Assembly (NCBI GenBank): GCA_017985935.1
Contig: JAGNWT010000033.1
Location: forward strand, 1-39,597
Direction: 5' to 3'
Source: Anaerolineales bacterium
GTDB lineage: Bacteria > Chloroflexota > Anaerolineae > Anaerolineales > Villigracilaceae
DNA: 39,597 nt
The notes beneath the pieces were generated by a model. The model was not told the DNA's origin, made no database searches, and saw only the letters and a list, made by a program, of their open reading frames with translations. How positions within the stretch are numbered: the stretch's first letter is position 1; each line of letters opens with the position of its first letter. Position numbers and translations under genes: made by a program. Below are positions 23,161-31,487 of this stretch, one piece after another.

Positions 23161-23237
23161 TTCAAACTCCTTGTGCAGTTGTAGAAACTCAAGCGCTATT
23201 TTTTGTCAGAAGCCATTACAGAGGCGGTTTCCCTCTA

Positions 23238-23253
23238 TGTTTCACGTGGAACC
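23238..23253 (+). other. parS: parS-like site in a hairpin
   Basis: TGTTTCACGTGGAACC matches the parS consensus TGTTTCACGTGAAACA at 14 of 16 positions. It lies in the gap between the SdpI-like and DUF4177 genes, partly inside a 9-bp inverted repeat GAGGCGGTT/AACCGCCTC (23221-23229 and 23250-23258). Confidence 0.55.
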
Positions 23254-23272
23254 GCCTCTGGGTAATTCTTTG

Positions 23273-23923
23273 TTACGACTTCGTTTCGCCGCGATATAAA
23301 ACGTATGAGTAGATCACCAGAAACAAACTGGATCCGATCAGCGGAACGAACATCAGCCAGAAGGCTGTCATACCTCCGAAGAATCCGCCGATGATTGCGA
23401 ACACGCCTGATACCATGAAGAGAGTTGATCCCAATTGATGTGTCTTATCCCATACGCTATCGCTGGATAAAGTCCACGGGGTGCGGATGCCAATGAAGAA
23501 GTTGCGTTTGGCTTTTCTTAGCATTGACCCGATGGCGATGAACAGGATACCCATGAATGGCAGCATCGCTACGCTCATTTTGAAACCCTGATAGCCAAGG
23601 CTCCAGGCTAAGGTCAGTCCATGGATATATAGCATGAACGCCACGATCAGCACGATGAACCAATTGAAACTCTCGCGAAACTGCGCGATGTTCGCCTTGA
23701 GCGGGTCCATCGCAGGGACCAACAGAAACAGTACCAATAGTCCCGTTGTAATGATCGGCATCAGGAATACGCCCCAAAACTTGGGCATGTAACCATCCAC
23801 TTGATCGTTGGTTCCCCAATGAGAAGCCATCTGGTCAGGTAGTTGATTCCATAAAACTATGCCTGCCAGTAAAGCCAGAGCGATCAATACAATTCCAATT
23901 GTTAGCGTGGTTTTTGTTGTCAT
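23273..23923 (-). CDS. SdpI/DUF1648-family membrane protein
   Basis: A 216-residue protein with about six membrane helices. The N-terminal DUF1648 signature is clear: LPDQMASHWGTNDQVDGYMPK, followed by the SdpI-type half with NFFIGIRTPWTLSSDSVWDKTHQLGS, a stretch conserved in SdpI and YhfL proteins. In B. subtilis SdpI gives immunity to the SdpC toxin and holds the repressor SdpR at the membrane; no such toxin is visible here. The ATG at 23923 has AAGAAGGT before it; a longer frame to 23953 starts inside the parS-like site and is rejected. Confidence 0.88.
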   Translation of the reverse strand: MTTKTTLTIGIVLIALALLAGIVLWNQLPDQMASHWGTNDQVDGYMPKFWGVFLMPIITTGLLVLFLLVPAMDPLKANIAQFRESFNWFIVLIVAFMLYIHGLTLAWSLGYQGFKMSVAMLPFMGILFIAIGSMLRKAKRNFFIGIRTPWTLSSDSVWDKTHQLGSTLFMVSGVFAIIGGFFGGMTAFWLMFVPLIGSSLFLVIYSYVLYRGETKS

Positions 23924-23945
23924 TTTTACCTTCTTTATTGAGCCG

Positions 23946-23961
23946 TGTTTCATGTGAAACA
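23946..23961 (+). other. parS: parS-like site, near-perfect
   Basis: TGTTTCATGTGAAACA differs from the parS consensus only at position 8 (C to T). It lies in the 47-bp gap between the SPFH and SdpI-like genes, 20 kb from the putative origin, a usual distance for ParB-binding centromere sites. Confidence 0.72.
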
Positions 23962-23970
23962 GACGGTGGA

Positions 23971-24903
23971 TTATTTTTCTTTTGGCAGATTGTTCTGCGC
24001 CAGTGAGACCATTCCGCTCATGCCTCCCAGATTCATCGAATCCACTGCGGAGGAAGGCACGATCACCAGCGCGCCTTTTTCTTTCAAGCCTTCAAATAAC
24101 ATGTTCATCGCGCGCAAGTGCAGTGCGGTCGGGTTGTTGACATAGGCTTTTGATGCCTCTGCAAAGGAAGCTGCGATCTGTTGTTCGGATTCGCCCAAGA
24201 TCACACGAGACTGCCGCTCGCGTTCAGCCTGAGCCTGACGGGACATTGCGTTCTCAAGGTCGGGTGGAATGATCACATCACGGATCTCAACAGATTGCAC
24301 AGTCACACCCCAGGGAGTTGTGCGCTCGTCAATGATTTTTTGCAAATCTGCGTCCATCTTTCCACGACCCACAAGAATATCCGCCAGTGTCATCTGACCG
24401 ATGATCTCACGCAAAGCTGTCTGCGCGGCCCAAGCGATCGCGGTGTTGTAATCGGTCACTTCGAGTGCCGCTTTCTCTGCATCCCAGACGACCCAGAACA
24501 GGACGGCGTCCACATCGACAGGCACGGTATCTTTTGTGAGCGTCTTTTCAGCTGAGAACGAGGTAACTGCCACGCGGTGATCTATCCACATTACGGCAGT
24601 GTCAACGATCGGGATAAGCCAGAACACCCCGGGACCTTTTAGTCCATTGAATTTTCCCAGCCGAAGGACAACGACCTTCTCCCATTGTGATGCAACTTTG
24701 ACTGCAAATAAGAAGTAACTTCCAATCACGGTCCAACCCAGTACCCACCCCCCAAGTACCATATCGTCATATCTTCCATCGCCCGCAATTGCGCCAGCAA
24801 TGCCGATCAAAAGGAATATTGCAAACAATGTTCCGGCGACTGGTGAAATATGCTGGTCATCTTTTTTGTTTTGGATTAATGACTTGAAAACTTTTGTATT
24901 CAT
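23971..24903 (-). CDS. SPFH-domain (stomatin/slipin-like) membrane protein
   Basis: A 310-residue membrane-scaffold protein. Two hydrophobic segments at the N-terminus (about 25-75) are followed by the SPFH/band 7 core VVVLRLGKFNGLKGPGVFWLIPIVDTAVMWIDHRV and the slipin-type DADLQKIIDERTTPWGVTVQSVEIRDVIIP and RQAQAERERQSRVI coiled region. Such proteins organise membrane microdomains and often pair with NfeD; no NfeD gene is here. The ATG at 24903 with AGGAG upstream is preferred over 24945, which overlaps gntR. It lies 19 bp after gntR and is probably under its control. Confidence 0.88.
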   Translation of the reverse strand: MNTKVFKSLIQNKKDDQHISPVAGTLFAIFLLIGIAGAIAGDGRYDDMVLGGWVLGWTVIGSYFLFAVKVASQWEKVVVLRLGKFNGLKGPGVFWLIPIVDTAVMWIDHRVAVTSFSAEKTLTKDTVPVDVDAVLFWVVWDAEKAALEVTDYNTAIAWAAQTALREIIGQMTLADILVGRGKMDADLQKIIDERTTPWGVTVQSVEIRDVIIPPDLENAMSRQAQAERERQSRVILGESEQQIAASFAEASKAYVNNPTALHLRAMNMLFEGLKEKGALVIVPSSAVDSMNLGGMSGMVSLAQNNLPKEK

Positions 24904-24922
24904 TTGTGTATTCTCCTGTCGA

Positions 24923-25345
24923 TCACTGTTTAACTTGCTTGTCATTCGTTTCTTTGTTTATCTTTAAACTATATTTGATCTTTTGATTGATTTCTGTTTC
25001 TGAGAATCCCAGCCGGAATGCTTCTTCAATGAATCTTTGTGTAAGCGCCGTAAGGGACTCATCTCTGAGTTTTTCGCTGACCTCAGGCGGCGGTATCTCT
25101 GAAATATAGGTTCCTCGTCCTTGTTGCGTGGAGATGATCCTCGCCTCATCCAGTATGCGATAGGCTCGCGCTACGGTGTTGAAGTTGACACGTATTTCCT
25201 GCGCGAGCGCCCGAACCGTGGGTAGTTGGTCTCCAGGCTTGAGGACTTGATTCATCACCTGACTTTGAATTTGATTGACGATCTGTGTATAGATGGGCAG
25301 TCCAGAATGAAAGTCTAAAAGAAGGGTTAGTTTTTTCTCTGTCAT
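24923..25345 (-). CDS. GntR-family transcriptional regulator, YtrA-like
   Basis: A 140-residue regulator. The N-terminal winged helix is canonical (IYTQIVNQIQSQVMNQVLKPGDQLPTVRALAQEIRVNFNTVARAYRILDEARII, then QGRGTYIS). The short tail of about 55 residues, without a FadR or UTRA ligand domain, places it in the YtrA subgroup, which usually represses its own operon of membrane or ABC transporter genes. Here the downstream genes encode SPFH, SdpI-like, DUF4177 and CPBP proteins, suggesting an envelope-stress or peptide-immunity response (inference). Repeated ATTGTA motifs upstream are its likely operator. Confidence 0.92.
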   Translation of the reverse strand: MTEKKLTLLLDFHSGLPIYTQIVNQIQSQVMNQVLKPGDQLPTVRALAQEIRVNFNTVARAYRILDEARIISTQQGRGTYISEIPPPEVSEKLRDESLTALTQRFIEEAFRLGFSETEINQKIKYSLKINKETNDKQVKQ

Positions 25346-25359
25346 ATATTATCCTTCAT

Positions 25360-25391
25360 ATTGTACTAATTGTATCATTGTAATAATTGTA
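25360..25391 (-). promoter_or_regulatory. four ATTGTA repeats upstream of gntR (operator/promoter)
   Basis: ATTGTA occurs at 25360, 25369, 25377 and 25386 (spacing 9, 8, 9 bp), read as TACAAT on the gntR strand. The copy nearest the gene is at -10 distance from a start about 10 bp before the ATG. The regular array suits both a -10 element and binding by the GntR protein. Confidence 0.55.
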
Positions 25392-25421
25392 TTCTTTAAG
25401 CGTTTTTTGTCAAGAGGGGAG

Positions 25422-25437
25422 TTTTTCACTTGGAACC
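25422..25437 (+). other. degenerate parS-like site
   Basis: TTTTTCACTTGGAACC matches parS at only 12 of 16 positions but is very close to the site at 23238 (TTTCACxTGGAACC shared). Like that site it sits inside an inverted repeat, GGAGTT/AACTCC. It lies in the 291-bp gap between gntR and pdxS. Confidence 0.3.
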
Positions 25438-25536
25438 AACTCCCTACCGAATTGTTGCCCGGCTTACATCGCAGTCGCAGATCAAGATGCTGTCGCCCGC
25501 TCGCATCCTTTTATGATTTAAAGATAATCCGCATGG

Positions 25537-25617
25537 TAGAATTTATGCAGTGCTGTTTGATTTGTAAAAATACAAATTTGTGCACTCAAAAAAATTTCAA
25601 AAGCAGAATCTGCTTTT
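25537..25617 (+). promoter_or_regulatory. pdxS upstream region: -10 element and two inverted repeats
   Basis: TAGAAT (25537-25542) is a possible -10 element with no clear -35. Downstream lie a perfect ATTTGTA/TACAAAT repeat with 4-base loop (25560-25577) and a small AAAAGCAG/CTGCTTTT hairpin (25600-25618 region) just before the Shine-Dalgarno sequence. They may affect pdxS expression; no known regulator site (such as PdxR) was recognised. Confidence 0.35.
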
Positions 25618-25636
25618 AATTCAAGGAGTAGAAGAA

Positions 25637-26524
25637 ATGGAATCGAAGACCGGAACTTGGACAGAGAAAAAAGGTTTAGCCCAAATGTTAAAAGGCGGCG
25701 TCATCATGGATGTGGTGAACGCTGAACAGGCAAAGATCGCTGAAGAAGCTGGCGCGTGTGCTGTCATGGCGCTGGAGCGTGTGCCCGCTGATATCCGCGC
25801 GGACGGCGGCGTGGCCCGCATGTCTGACCCGGATATGATCTTGAAGATCATGGATGCGGTTAGCATCCCGGTAATGGCGAAGTGCCGCATTGGTCATTTC
25901 GTTGAAGCGCAGATTTTGGAAGCCCTTGGTATTGATTACATCGACGAGTCTGAAGTGCTCACCCCTGCTGATGAGGAGCATCACATTTTGAAGCACGACT
26001 TCAAGGTGCCTTTTGTTTGTGGCTGCCGCAATATTGGCGAAGCTTTGCGCCGCATTGGTGAAGGCGCAGCGATGATCCGCACAAAAGGTGAAGCAGGAAC
26101 CGGTGATGTGGTTGAAGCGGTGCGTCATGCGCGCAGTGTGATGGGCTCGATCCGTCAGTTGCAGACCATGGGCGATGAAGAATTGATGGCTTTCGCAAAG
26201 AATAACGGCGCTCCCTACGAACTCATGAAGGAAACTAAAAAACTCGGACGCATGCCGGTTGTGAATTTCGCAGCCGGTGGAGTTGCAACCCCCGCTGATG
26301 CAGCGTTGATGATGCAGCTTGGCGTGGACGGCGTGTTTGTCGGCTCGGGTATTTTCAAGAGCGGTGACCCTGCTCGCCGCGCGGCTGCGATCGTCAAGTC
26401 GGTCACCCATTACCAAGACGCCTCCATTCTCATGGAAGTGAGCAAGAATCTTGGCGAAGCGATGGTTGGACGAAATGTATCTGTCATGCCAGACGCCGAG
26501 AAACTTGCCAGCCGCGGCTGGTAA
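25637..26524 (+). CDS. pdxS: pyridoxal 5'-phosphate synthase lyase subunit
   Basis: The synthase subunit that makes PLP directly from ribose 5-phosphate, glyceraldehyde 3-phosphate and ammonia from PdxT. The 295-residue (beta/alpha)8 protein is almost invariant: [31 protein letters not shown], the imine-forming Lys82 in [33 protein letters not shown], and [21 protein letters not shown] with the phosphate site [17 protein letters not shown] (25623-25628) fixes the ATG at 25637; the frame is open upstream to 25580. pdxT follows after a weak hairpin. Confidence 0.97.
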   Translation: MESKTGTWTEKKGLAQMLKGGVIMDVVNAEQAKIAEEAGACAVMALERVPADIRADGGVARMSDPDMILKIMDAVSIPVMAKCRIGHFVEAQILEALGIDYIDESEVLTPADEEHHILKHDFKVPFVCGCRNIGEALRRIGEGAAMIRTKGEAGTGDVVEAVRHARSVMGSIRQLQTMGDEELMAFAKNNGAPYELMKETKKLGRMPVVNFAAGGVATPADAALMMQLGVDGVFVGSGIFKSGDPARRAAAIVKSVTHYQDASILMEVSKNLGEAMVGRNVSVMPDAEKLASRGW

Positions 26525-26545
26525 CTTTTCTCGGTCTTTGAAGGG

Positions 26546-26569
26546 GCGGGGCTGGTCCCCGCTCTATTT
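26546..26569 (+). terminator. weak hairpin between pdxS and pdxT
   Basis: GCGGGG/CCCCGC with a 5-base loop, followed by TCTATTTTT. It may lower pdxT expression relative to pdxS by partial termination, or mark an mRNA 3' end. Confidence 0.45.
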
Positions 26570-26620
26570 TTACAGTCATATACCGGGACAGCATTTGATC
26601 GTCCCGCACGGAAATTGAAA

Positions 26621-27199
26621 ATGAAAATTGGAGTCCTTGCCTTACAAGGCGATTTTGCAGAACATATCTCCATGCTCAAACAACTTGGCGTGGATGCAGT
26701 TGACGTCCGTTTGCCGAAGCACCTGGATGGATTGAATGGATTGATCATTCCCGGCGGCGAATCCACTACGATCGGCAAGCTTGCGGTAGCGTATGGATTG
26801 ATGGAACCTCTGAAGAACTTTGGAAAAAGTCATGCCATCTGGGGCACCTGCGCCGGTGCGATCTTTTTATCCAAAGATGCCAACTCAGATCAGCCTTTGC
26901 TTGGGTTGATGGATATCAAGGTCCGGCGCAACGCTTTTGGCCGCCAGGTTGATTCTTTCGAGACAGACCTGGAGATCGATGAGTTGATGAAAGCCACCGG
27001 TACGGAACATGCGTATCATGCAGTCTTCATTCGCGCTCCGATTATCGAATCGGTACACGGATCTGCGCGCGTGCTCTCTGCACTTGAAGACGGTCGAATC
27101 GTTGCCGCTCAAGAAGGGCGACTGCTCGCAACATCCTTTCACCCCGAGTTGACGAGCGATACGCGCTTCCATGAATATTTTATTTCTCTCGCTTCGTAA
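26621..27199 (+). CDS. pdxT: pyridoxal 5'-phosphate synthase glutaminase subunit
   Basis: Releases ammonia from glutamine for PdxS. The 192-residue class I glutamine amidotransferase has IPGGEST (43-49), the nucleophile Cys78 in WGTCAGAI, and His174 and Glu176 in SFHPELTSD, completing the triad. FGRQVDSFE and VFIRAPII are family hallmarks at the PdxS interface. The ATG at 26621 starts at the conserved MKIGVLALQGDF. A terminator follows the stop, so pdxS-pdxT form a two-gene unit. Confidence 0.97.
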   Translation: MKIGVLALQGDFAEHISMLKQLGVDAVDVRLPKHLDGLNGLIIPGGESTTIGKLAVAYGLMEPLKNFGKSHAIWGTCAGAIFLSKDANSDQPLLGLMDIKVRRNAFGRQVDSFETDLEIDELMKATGTEHAYHAVFIRAPIIESVHGSARVLSALEDGRIVAAQEGRLLATSFHPELTSDTRFHEYFISLAS

Positions 27200-27221
27200 A
27201 CTGGACGCACCACCTATTGAG

Positions 27222-27245
27222 GGCAGCCCACTGGGTTGCCTTTTT
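27222..27245 (+). terminator. pdxST terminator
   Basis: GGCAGCCC/GGGTTGCC with a 3-base loop (one G-T pair) and five T, 22 bp after the pdxT stop and 8 bp before the next ATG. Confidence 0.8.
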
Positions 27246-27253
27246 AGAAGATT

Positions 27254-28174
27254 ATGACTGTTCGTCCGCTAGACATTCTGGACATCCCAACGATCGCGCG
27301 GTATCGCAATGATGTGCTTACGCTCGATAATTCCCGCGCGCTCACACGCGGACATCCGCTGGGCGCCATGGGATTGCTTGCCTATGTCAACCCGGCCCGG
27401 CATATCTATGCGGCGATCGCCAACGGAGCGGGAGACTCTTTGTTGGGCGGCATTATTCACACCCGCGGAGATTCCTACGCAAAGTTGTTATATCTTGCGC
27501 CTGGCTCAAGGCTCGAGCATCCCGAACTGCCAGCGTTGATCGAGCACCTCTCGACCGAAGCTGGTAATTGGCAGGCCTTTCATGTGCTGGCAGAAGTGGA
27601 TGAGGCAAGTGACGCTTATTCCGCGTTGCGCATGGCTGGCTTCTCCGTTTATGCGTGGCAGAGAATGTGGAACATGAGTCACATTCAGAAAACGGATGCA
27701 GGTCTAAGGTCAGGTTGGAAGCGAGTGCGGTCGGTGGATTTGCCCGCTGTGCAGAGCCTGCATTATCAGATCGTCCCGCAGTTGTTGCATCCTGTCGAAC
27801 CTGCCCCCTATCGCGAGACCGGGTATGTCTGGTCTGAAAGCATGAAATGCTACACAGGCATCAACTCTGGCGCATACGGCGTTGTGCTGACCCCGCTTGT
27901 TCATCCGGAAGAAACACGCGTTGGTCAAAAACTTGAAGAGCTGGTAAGTAAATTACCCGAACGAAACGGCAGACCGGTATATTTTTGTGTCCGTTCTTAT
28001 CAAACCTGGTTGGAGCCCGTGTTGGAAGACCTCGGCGCTACGGTCGCTCCGCGCCACGCGATGATGGTGAAACACCTCGCGCACCTTATAAAAGCTGAGC
28101 AGCCTGCGCGCGCGGTACCTTCGAGCGTAAGCGCGCTGACCTCACGGATAAGCAGAATGGATGCAGATGAATAA
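27254..28174 (+). CDS. GNAT-like acetyltransferase protein
   Basis: A 306-residue soluble protein. The first half begins like a GNAT domain (MTVRPLDILDIPTIARYRNDV) and contains LAPGSRLEHPELPALIEHLSTEAG and SDAYSALRMAGFSVYAWQRMW, the usual strand-helix pattern around the CoA site, though the classic RxxGxG/A loop is not obvious. The second half (from about residue 155, WKRVRSVDLPAVQSLHYQIVPQLL) looks like a second, diverged GNAT unit. Substrate unknown. Its stop overlaps the next gene start, the first of a set of tightly coupled genes running to 30389. Confidence 0.7.
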   Translation: MTVRPLDILDIPTIARYRNDVLTLDNSRALTRGHPLGAMGLLAYVNPARHIYAAIANGAGDSLLGGIIHTRGDSYAKLLYLAPGSRLEHPELPALIEHLSTEAGNWQAFHVLAEVDEASDAYSALRMAGFSVYAWQRMWNMSHIQKTDAGLRSGWKRVRSVDLPAVQSLHYQIVPQLLHPVEPAPYRETGYVWSESMKCYTGINSGAYGVVLTPLVHPEETRVGQKLEELVSKLPERNGRPVYFCVRSYQTWLEPVLEDLGATVAPRHAMMVKHLAHLIKAEQPARAVPSSVSALTSRISRMDADE

Positions 28175-28487
28175 TTGGGTTGATTACGATAACGGAAGAA
28201 GTATCGGCACCTCCGGCGCGGAAGGTGGCGTGATCCTTCGCGATGAAGAGCATAAAAATGGCGCGCGCATTACGCTCAAGCGTGGAAGCAATTACATCTC
28301 TGTTTCCTGCAATATTTACGGGCGCATGGATCACACGCGTTTCTTTGGCACGCTCAACGAAGCCCAACGCGAATACATTTCGATGCGGGCTGCGTTGGCT
28401 GAAATGATCGAAACGACCCTTACGCCCGAAGCGAAAGATATCAAAGTGTGGGAAGCGATATCGCAATTTGTCAGGCGGTTCCCATAA
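28167..28487 (+). CDS. conserved hypothetical protein (106 aa)
   Basis: A small soluble protein I do not recognise: MNNWVDYDNGRSIGTSGAEGGVILRDEEHKNGARITLKRGS, then VSCNIYGRMDHTRFFGTLNEAQREYISMRAAL, then a helical C-terminus. It looks like a compact beta-rich domain with a helical tail. The ATG at 28167 overlaps the stop of the preceding gene by 8 bases (an in-frame ATG at 28161 is equally possible), and its stop overlaps the HAD gene's ATG as TAATG, so translation of the three is coupled. Confidence 0.75.
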   Translation: MNNWVDYDNGRSIGTSGAEGGVILRDEEHKNGARITLKRGSNYISVSCNIYGRMDHTRFFGTLNEAQREYISMRAALAEMIETTLTPEAKDIKVWEAISQFVRRFP

Positions 28488-29173
28488 TGCTTGAAGCACT
28501 CATCTTTGATTTCGATGGCTTGGTCCTGGATACTGAAACCCCCGAAGTGCTGGTCTGGCAATCCATCTATCGTGAACACGGATTTGAACTTCCCGTTGAG
28601 GAATGGGAGAAGACCGTCGGCGGATTCGGACTCTCGAACTTTGATGCAGCCAAACATCTTGCGCTTCTTTCTTCGGGGCGGCTGGACTCTGTTTCTTTGA
28701 GATCGCAATACCGAAAAGAAGCCGATGCCATCATCCATGCCAGCCCGGTTTTGCCGGGTGTGGTCAGTATGATCGAAGAAGCCAAACGCGAAGGTTTGAA
28801 GGTTGCCATTGGGTCAAGCTCTCCGCATTCATGGGTGGATGCGCATGTCAGTCGATTGGGGATCATGAACTACTTTGACCATATCGTCTGTCAGGATGAT
28901 GTGATGCCGGGAAGAACAAAACCCCACCCGGATATCTTCTTGAAGGTGCTGGATCAATTAGCAGTTAAGAAAGATGCGGCTGTCATTTTTGAGGATTCTC
29001 TAAATGGGGTGCTCGCGGCCCGGCGCGCAGGGATCTTCGTGGTCGCGGTTCCCAATCCGCTCACCGCAAAGATGGGCGTGACTGGCGATATGACCGTTCC
29101 GTCGCTGTCCGGGCTTTCCCTGCAGGCGCTGTCGGAAAGTGTTTTCAAGGCGAAGAATGACCACGGTTCGTAG
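28487..29173 (+). CDS. HAD-superfamily phosphatase/phosphomutase (subfamily IA)
   Basis: A 228-residue haloacid-dehalogenase-type hydrolase. All four motifs are present: DFDGLVLDTE with nucleophile Asp8 and Asp10, motif II Ser in VAIGSSSPHSW, motif III Lys in GRTKPHPDIF, and motif IV VIFEDSLNGV. The helical cap between residues 17 and 85 resembles beta-phosphoglucomutase and small sugar-phosphate phosphatases; the substrate cannot be told. ATG 28487 overlaps the previous stop (TAATG); the 3' end overlaps the next gene by 17 bp. Confidence 0.9.
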   Translation: MLEALIFDFDGLVLDTETPEVLVWQSIYREHGFELPVEEWEKTVGGFGLSNFDAAKHLALLSSGRLDSVSLRSQYRKEADAIIHASPVLPGVVSMIEEAKREGLKVAIGSSSPHSWVDAHVSRLGIMNYFDHIVCQDDVMPGRTKPHPDIFLKVLDQLAVKKDAAVIFEDSLNGVLAARRAGIFVVAVPNPLTAKMGVTGDMTVPSLSGLSLQALSESVFKAKNDHGS

Positions 29174-30389
29174 AAATATTTTTATGATCGCCGCGCTCAT
29201 TTTGGCGCTGGTGATCTTCATAAGTTTTCAAACAAAAACAGATTCCACTGTTGTTGCCGCTTCCACACCCACGACAGTCATATCCCCCACCACCACACAA
29301 ACCCCAGCCAGAAAGCCTGTCACCATTCCCATTGCGGACGGAGATTTGAAAGATGCCGTGCTCGCGGCCGGTGATTATCTTGTGCGCGAGCAATTGCCGA
29401 ACGGCGAACTTTCGTATCAGGTCGATTTTTTGACAGGCGAAAGATCTTACACTCCATCGTACCTTCGGTTGATCGGCGGCACAGGTTCGTTGTACACCGT
29501 TTGCCGGGTATCTGAAGATATGACCTATTGCAACGCGGGCGACCTTGCGCTCGAGCATTACCTTGAGCTGCTTGTCAGTGACCCTGATAATTTCAAAGGC
29601 ACATGCCTCTACACCGCAGGGACCTGCCAGTTGGGCGGCGCGGCGCTGACCGTGGATGCGATCTATAAACGATGGCAGGCAACAGGGATGTTTTTTCTCG
29701 ATGACCGCAACCTGCTCAATGTTGCGGCTGACCTTGGCTATTTCATCGTTTCCATGCGCCGGCCCGAAGGCGGCTTTTATCATTCCTTCGACCCGCATGC
29801 AGGCGGTATGGTGGACCCCGATTTTTTGATGCCGGGCTTTTCGGGCAAGAGCCTGCTGGCGTTGGCGCAGCTTTACGAAATGACCGGCAATGATTTTTGG
29901 TTGAAGCAGGCGCACGAGGTGAATGATTTTATGATCACTCAGCCTGTTTCAGAGGACCATTGGCATGGATACGCCTTCAGCATGCTGGCAAGGTTGGACT
30001 CGATCTCGCAGGCAGATGTGGCGTATGCGCGTCAGATCGCGGATGCCGTCATCGCTGGCGAAGTCCGTTCGCTGCACCCCAATAACAATACCATCGCGAC
30101 CGCCACAAAGATCGAAGCCCTGTCCTCTCTGGCGCAGGCGCTGCATCTCTCCAATGAAGATCATGAATGGCTGGACCCGGAGATTCGAACCTTCATCACA
30201 TTTGTGCGGGCGCGCCAACTTCCGAACAACGACTGCAATTGGGATATCACCAAAGAAGTTGCCGGCAAATTCGGCGGTGCGATCTTCAACGGCTGTGACG
30301 ACCCCACCATCCGTGTCGACGGGCAGCAGGATTGGATCAACGGCGTGACCGCCTATTTGGAATATCAGAGTATGATTAAGGGGGAGTAG
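29157..30389 (+). CDS. membrane-anchored protein, probable alpha/alpha-barrel domain
   Basis: A 410-residue protein with a single N-terminal membrane anchor (residues 8-25, IFMIAALILALVIFISF), a Thr/Pro-rich linker (about 35-55) and a large extracytoplasmic domain. Repeated helical segments such as DLKDAVLAAGDYLVREQLPNG, LLNVAADLGYFIVSMRRPEGGFY, GKSLLALAQLYEMTGNDFWLKQA and KIEALSSLAQALHLSNED look like an alpha/alpha toroid, as in six-hairpin glycosidases or terpenoid-cyclase folds. No catalytic residues can be named. Six cysteines lie outside the anchor. The ATG at 29157 lies inside the HAD gene end; the desaturase gene starts 34 bp after the stop. Confidence 0.7.
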   Translation: MTTVRRNIFMIAALILALVIFISFQTKTDSTVVAASTPTTVISPTTTQTPARKPVTIPIADGDLKDAVLAAGDYLVREQLPNGELSYQVDFLTGERSYTPSYLRLIGGTGSLYTVCRVSEDMTYCNAGDLALEHYLELLVSDPDNFKGTCLYTAGTCQLGGAALTVDAIYKRWQATGMFFLDDRNLLNVAADLGYFIVSMRRPEGGFYHSFDPHAGGMVDPDFLMPGFSGKSLLALAQLYEMTGNDFWLKQAHEVNDFMITQPVSEDHWHGYAFSMLARLDSISQADVAYARQIADAVIAGEVRSLHPNNNTIATATKIEALSSLAQALHLSNEDHEWLDPEIRTFITFVRARQLPNNDCNWDITKEVAGKFGGAIFNGCDDPTIRVDGQQDWINGVTAYLEYQSMIKGE

Positions 30390-30423
30390 CGGTGAGTGAC
30401 TTTTTATCAAAAGGAGATTTAAC

Positions 30424-31437
30424 ATGAGTATTGGAAAAGTTAAATGGCAATCCATTGTTTCCAGGTATGCCTACCCCGAAACATGGCGCAGTTTGTGGCA
30501 GGTGTTCAATTCTGTCATTCCCTTTTTTGTGCTTTGGTACCTTGCCTATCGCAGCCTTGAAGTGGGCTATTGGTTGACCCTTCTATTGACCATCCCCGCG
30601 GCGGGATTCATGGTCAGGATGTTCATCATCTTCCATGATTGCTGCCACGGCTCGTTCTTTCGGACACCGCTCGCGAACGACCGCCTCGGTCTGTTGATCG
30701 GAGCTGCGGTCTGGACCCCCTACTATGAGTGGAAGCACACCCACGCCATTCATCACGCCACTGCCGGCGACCTTGACCGCCGCGGTGTGGGCGATGTGTA
30801 CACCATGACCGTGGAGGAATATCTCGCCGCGCCCTGGTACAAAAAGGTTGGTTATCGCATCATGCGCAACCCTGCTATTCTATTCACCATTGGCGCCACC
30901 ATTGTGTTTGCCTTTGCCCATCGTTTTTGGACAAAGAAATCAGGCAAGCGTGAACGAAGCAGCGTCATCTGGACCAACATGGCGCTCTTTGCCTTTGTCG
31001 GGTGGACGATCTATCATATCGGCTGGCAGGCTTACTTGATGGTCGAACTGCCGATCCTGCTCATGGCTTGCGGCGCGGGCGTCTGGCTGTTTTACGTCCA
31101 GCATAATTTTGACCCCACCTATTGGGAGCGTCACAAAGATTGGGAGTTCTTCAAAGCCGGCATGGACGGCAGTTCCTTCTACAAACTTCCCAAGGTTTTG
31201 CAGTGGTTCACCGGCAACATCGGTTTCCACCACATCCATCACCTGAGCCCGAAGATCCCGAACTACAAACTGGAGCAATGCCATCGGGAGAATCCCATCT
31301 TCCAGATCGAGCCGATCACCATCAAGGATAGTTTGAAGTCGCTTTACTTCCGCTTATGGGATGAGAAAGAAAAGATGCTTGTCGGCTGGCGCGCAATAAA
31401 GAAATACAAGATGCAAATGCAGAATAATAAAATGTAA
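30424..31437 (+). CDS. fatty acid desaturase
   Basis: A membrane di-iron desaturase of 337 residues, likely inserting double bonds into acyl lipids to keep membranes fluid. The three histidine boxes are clear: H71DCCH75, H105THAIHH111 and H269HIHH273, with membrane helices around 30-70 and two further pairs. The set and spacing resemble omega-6/omega-3-type (DesA/Des12) plant and cyanobacterial enzymes rather than delta-9 enzymes; specificity is uncertain. AAGGAG lies before the ATG, and a strong terminator follows. It may be co-transcribed with the anchored protein upstream. Confidence 0.93.
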   Translation: MSIGKVKWQSIVSRYAYPETWRSLWQVFNSVIPFFVLWYLAYRSLEVGYWLTLLLTIPAAGFMVRMFIIFHDCCHGSFFRTPLANDRLGLLIGAAVWTPYYEWKHTHAIHHATAGDLDRRGVGDVYTMTVEEYLAAPWYKKVGYRIMRNPAILFTIGATIVFAFAHRFWTKKSGKRERSSVIWTNMALFAFVGWTIYHIGWQAYLMVELPILLMACGAGVWLFYVQHNFDPTYWERHKDWEFFKAGMDGSSFYKLPKVLQWFTGNIGFHHIHHLSPKIPNYKLEQCHRENPIFQIEPITIKDSLKSLYFRLWDEKEKMLVGWRAIKKYKMQMQNNKM

Positions 31438-31439
31438 AC

Positions 31440-31473
31440 AAAAAGGACTGGTCTCAAAGACCAGTCCTTTTTT
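31440..31473. terminator. bidirectional terminator between desaturase and phnE
   Basis: A 15-bp near-perfect stem AAAAAGGACTGGTCT with AGACCAGTCCTTTTT and only a 3-base loop, lying between two convergent genes. Confidence 0.9.
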
Positions 31474-31487
31474 ATTGGCACTGCGGT

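Noticed and set aside
24583..24591. DnaA-box-like CTATCCACA in the SPFH gene
   Set aside because: A single imperfect box within coding sequence, expected by chance in a window of this size.
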